Positions 60,901 through 64,000 of a DNA stretch of 64,000 nt are shown here, piece by piece. Every line of letters begins with the position of its first letter. The first letter of the stretch is position 1. Source of the DNA: Poecilobothrus nobilitatus (Eukaryota > Arthropoda > Insecta > Diptera > Dolichopodidae); the NCBI GenBank assembly GCA_947095535.1, contig OX352772.1:314536018-314600017 (forward strand), in the 5' to 3' direction. The notes beneath the pieces were generated by a model. It was not told the DNA's origin, did no database searches, and worked only from the letters and a program-made list of their open reading frames with translations. The translations under genes and the position numbers were made by a program.

Positions 60901-63690
60901 ATTTCTTAATAAATAATAATTATTATGACAGTAGTTATTCATATCATCTAAAAGTTTAAATTATTTATTTCATTTAAAAAAAAGAAAATTTTTTTTTTTT
61001 TTTTATGTTTTTTAAAACTTTTCAATTATAACAAAAAAAAAAAAAATTATTCAAAATGTTTGATTCCAATTTATGAAATGTACATATGTATGTATATTTC
61101 ATTCTTATCATGGTTATCACCATTCAGATCAGTTATAAATTAGAAATAAAATTTAAATTATATTTAAAAAATATTATATTGAAAATTATTAACCAACCTT
61201 TCATCAAAAGAAATTGTTATAAAATAATAAATAATATTTGGTAGCACTTAATATTAATAGACAATTCTATAGGTATCTGTAGACAATTTATGTCTTGGCA
61301 CACGACACAACTCAATAAAATGACTTGAAGGCAATAAAATATTTTTCATTAATGTACATACATACATATACATATATACATATATTTTTTTTTTTTGTTG
61401 AAAAGTTTAAAAAATAAAAGAAGAAATTTCATTAAAATTTTAACTACAGTATCTCGCCACATGTTATAGATTTTCTTGAATTTTTTGTTTTGTTTTTTTT
61501 TTTTTTTTGAAAGATATTTTGGAAAAAAGTTTTTTTGAATTTTCTTATCACTAGATATTTGTAGAATTTTTCAAATCACTAAACTCATTTAAATCCAATT
61601 CTTTTAAAAAATTTTTCGTTTTTTTTTTTTTTATTTTCCAAAATTTTCGGTATGGGATAAAATTTTATGTTAGGTATTTAAAAAAAAAAAAATATCCTTA
61701 GTATAGAAAGAAAATAATACATATAACAATAATATATAGTTTTTTTTATATATATTTTATGCTTTATAAACACTCAAAAAAAAAACGCTTCTGGGAATTA
61801 AACCATTAAAATGTCATTTACCAAAAAATGATTTAAAAATTTCATGTACATAATATCATACTCAAAGATATATTCATATAAATTATATACATATATATAT
61901 ATATATATATGCACATATTATTATAGGTATATATTATCTAAAGGACCTTAAAAATGTATTAAAATTTTGATGTTGTATGGAAATAAAAAAAATATCCAAA
62001 TTTTTTTCATTATATTTTTTTAATATTTTTTTTTTTTTTTTTGTTTTTTTTTTAACGCAATTTTGGAAAACAAAATTACAACAAAATTAAGAAAAAAAAA
62101 AAAAGAAAACAGATTAAATCCTATCTATTTAAATTTATATCTACATACTATTTATGTATGTCTGAGATTAAATCTTTCCTCTAGGTTCATCAATTTCTGA
62201 TAATTCTCAACAAAAATACAAAAAAAAAAAAAAAAAAAAAAATTTAATTTTTGTTGCCTGTTGCCTCAAAAAGTTTTAATTTTTTTTTCGGTTTTTTGTT
62301 TTTTAATCTTTTTCAAGTGTAGGGTAAATAAAATAAAATTTAGTTCAATTTACCAATACCAAAATTTTTAAAATTCACCAGTTTTTTCTTTTATTTAGTA
62401 CGAATATACACATATATTATTGAGGTTTAATTCTGATAGATGTTCAATGATTTAAATTGAAGTTCGTTTAATCAACTCTTCCCGACTAAATAACTCTTTT
62501 CAAGTTATTTAAATTCTTCTAACCGACTATACCATTTTTTTTTTATAAATGTTCTTTATACTCTTACTAAATTTTCTTTCTCTTTCTATTCATTTTAATG
62601 TTTTTCTTCATGGTTTGCGTCCTTTTGTTGTTGGTTTGGCTAAATGTATTTATAGTTGTCAAAAGAAAAAAAAAAAAAAAATGATGAGGAGATTTCCCAT
62701 GAGTTTTTTCTTGATATTCTGTTTTTGTCAGATGAATTGCTATAAAAAAAAAGTAACGGTAAAATAACAACAACAACCACAATAGTAAAAAAAAAAAAAT
62801 TAAAAAAGACCTTAAGGCAAAAATCCGTTGTAAAATAGGCACTAACAAAAAATTTTTTTGAGTTTATTTTAAATATATTACAGAAAGAGACAAAATGACT
62901 GCAGAAAGGGAGAAAGAAAATGTGTTATACTTGTTTGTCTATATATGTATACATATAAAGTGTTATAAATAGAGAGACAGAGAGAAATAACAATAAGAAT
63001 GAAAATAAAAAAAAACACAGAAGCAATTTATAACACAAAAAAAAAATAAACTAAGAATCAAACAAACAAATGATTTTTTTGTTTTTTTTTTTTTTTTGGG
63101 ACAAGAATGAAGCTATTAGGACATACAAAAACTTGAATAGTTTTTTTTATTTTTTGATTTTAGGGGTTGTTTTATTTGTTGTTTATCAAACTGTAAATTT
63201 TTTTTTCTTCGTTAGAAAAGGACAACAAAATCATAAAAATCAGAAAAAAAAAACAACAAAGGAAAGGAAACTAAATAAAAACAAAAATTTTTTTTTTTTT
63301 TTTTATGTCGGTTGGAAGTGATAAAAATCACTTTGTCATACTTTGAAAGTTTATAGTTCCATATCCTAATGGAAATGGACATAGGTCCATGTTGATATGT
63401 ACATTGTGTAAATGCAGGATCGCATTAATATTTATATTTTGTATTTAGTTTGTTGTAAAATTTGTGATTTTTAATTTTTTTTTATTGAAATTCAAATTTT
63501 GCACCTTTGAATTAAATTACGTAAAATATAGCAATAGAAAGATATTTAGAAAATTTATAAATATAAAATGTAGTTCAAATTAGTATACGAATTTCTAATA
63601 TGGTATATATGTATAAAGGCCGAGTATTTTTTATTCGGGGGCATATTAAGAACATTTTTCTGATTATAATCTTCTCTTTCCAACAGCCTA
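57990..63690. other. Non-coding A+T-rich stretch
   Basis: Only homopolymers, an (AT)n tract at 61889-61910, and a fragment TTCAAGTGTAGGGTA near 62314 that looks like a lone family C end. The Phe/Lys-rich frames at 59.6, 62.5 and 63.1 kb are translations of poly-T/poly-A runs. Confidence 0.5.
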
Positions 63691-63699
63691 TTTAGAGCA

Positions 63700-63990
63700 T
63701 AGTGGCATCTTTACATCCTGCTCCCATGTAGATCTATTTTACTCCACATGAGTATAGATTCTGCCAGGGTTTTTCCTGTTAAAAAACTGTTGTTGATTTG
63801 ACCAACATGTAGGAGATCGGCCTCTCTTTGTTTTTCCATTCAATTTTCCTTTCACTACTAGTTTCTCCATTTTCCATGATCGTTTGGTAATGTGTCCTAA
63901 GTATTTGAGATAGGATTGACTTAAATTGTTCAGAAGTCTGTATTTTATCTTAAGTTCTTGTAAGATAGAAATATTTGTGCGGTGTTATGT
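63700..63990 (-). pseudogene. Non-LTR retrotransposon fragment, RT C-terminal region
   Basis: In one minus-strand frame: SYLKYLGHITKR, then MEKLVVKGKLNGKTKRGRSP, then TCWSNQQQFFNRKNPGRIY and a stop. This is the LxYFGHIxR...GKxxGKRxRGRxxTxWSDQ end of LINE reverse transcriptases. It reads toward lower coordinates, and any upstream RT domain lies at or beyond the right edge. Confidence 0.75.
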
Positions 63991-64000
63991 TCAAATCAAC

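Noticed and set aside
62549..63321. Phe- and Lys-rich frames on both strands
   Set aside because: Translations of poly-T and poly-A runs, with no conserved content.

Overview
The window is strongly A+T-rich eukaryotic nuclear DNA, with homopolymer tracts everywhere, GT-AG introns, tRNA-derived SINEs, decayed non-LTR retrotransposons and many hairpin-forming non-autonomous elements. Together with a small secreted SVWC-type gene this points to an arthropod, most likely an insect; I cannot fix the order or species. No bacterial features (operons, ribosome binding sites, CRISPR) are present, and almost all long open frames are chance or repeat-derived.

The one protein gene I can support lies on the minus strand in the left third. 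Its signal-peptide exon is at 19346-19406, its second exon at 18947-19079 and its third at 14042-14114. Together they encode an 88-residue secreted protein with eight cysteines in the single-domain von Willebrand factor type C (SVWC) pattern. Downstream of it, down to 1.7 kb, lies a series of small exon-like units with splice signals, all entered in the same phase. Two are homologues of exon 3 (5952-6143 and 1804-1845). At least four are short C-terminal tail exons (12738-12801, 10325-10391, 4547-4598, 1676-1733). There is also one Lys/Glu-rich tail (8626-8788) and one frameshifted tail relic (4988-5043). I read this as a locus with alternative or tandemly duplicated 3' exons that would change the C-terminus of one secreted SVWC protein. 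This is the most interesting thing in the window, and it is inferred without transcripts.

The rest is repeat landscape. (a) A family ending in CGTACGGGTATAA with a (GACG)n tract has a partial copy at 1-803 and two about 1.6-kb arms (40151-41720 and 46558-48150) arranged as a large inverted repeat, exactly 8.0 kb from edge to edge. (b) A related family (31.29, 36.08, 52.42 and 56.01 kb, with relics at 3.1, 11.0 and 25.2 kb) carries a CCGT-rich tract and ends near ACCGTTGGTTTACATTCTAC. (c) A third family has TACCCTACACCT termini (2291-2921; 39316-40099). (d) There are five SINE copies with tRNA-like promoters. (e) LINE remnants lie at 9.3, 17.8, 20.8, 23.1-24.9, 34.0, 43.3, 51.1 and 63.7 kb; the largest still shows endonuclease and reverse-transcriptase motifs. 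(f) Several foldback/MITE-like elements and degenerate tandem arrays are present.

From about 25 kb to the right edge I find no supportable cellular gene. That stretch is intergenic, or a very large intron of a gene whose exons lie outside the window.
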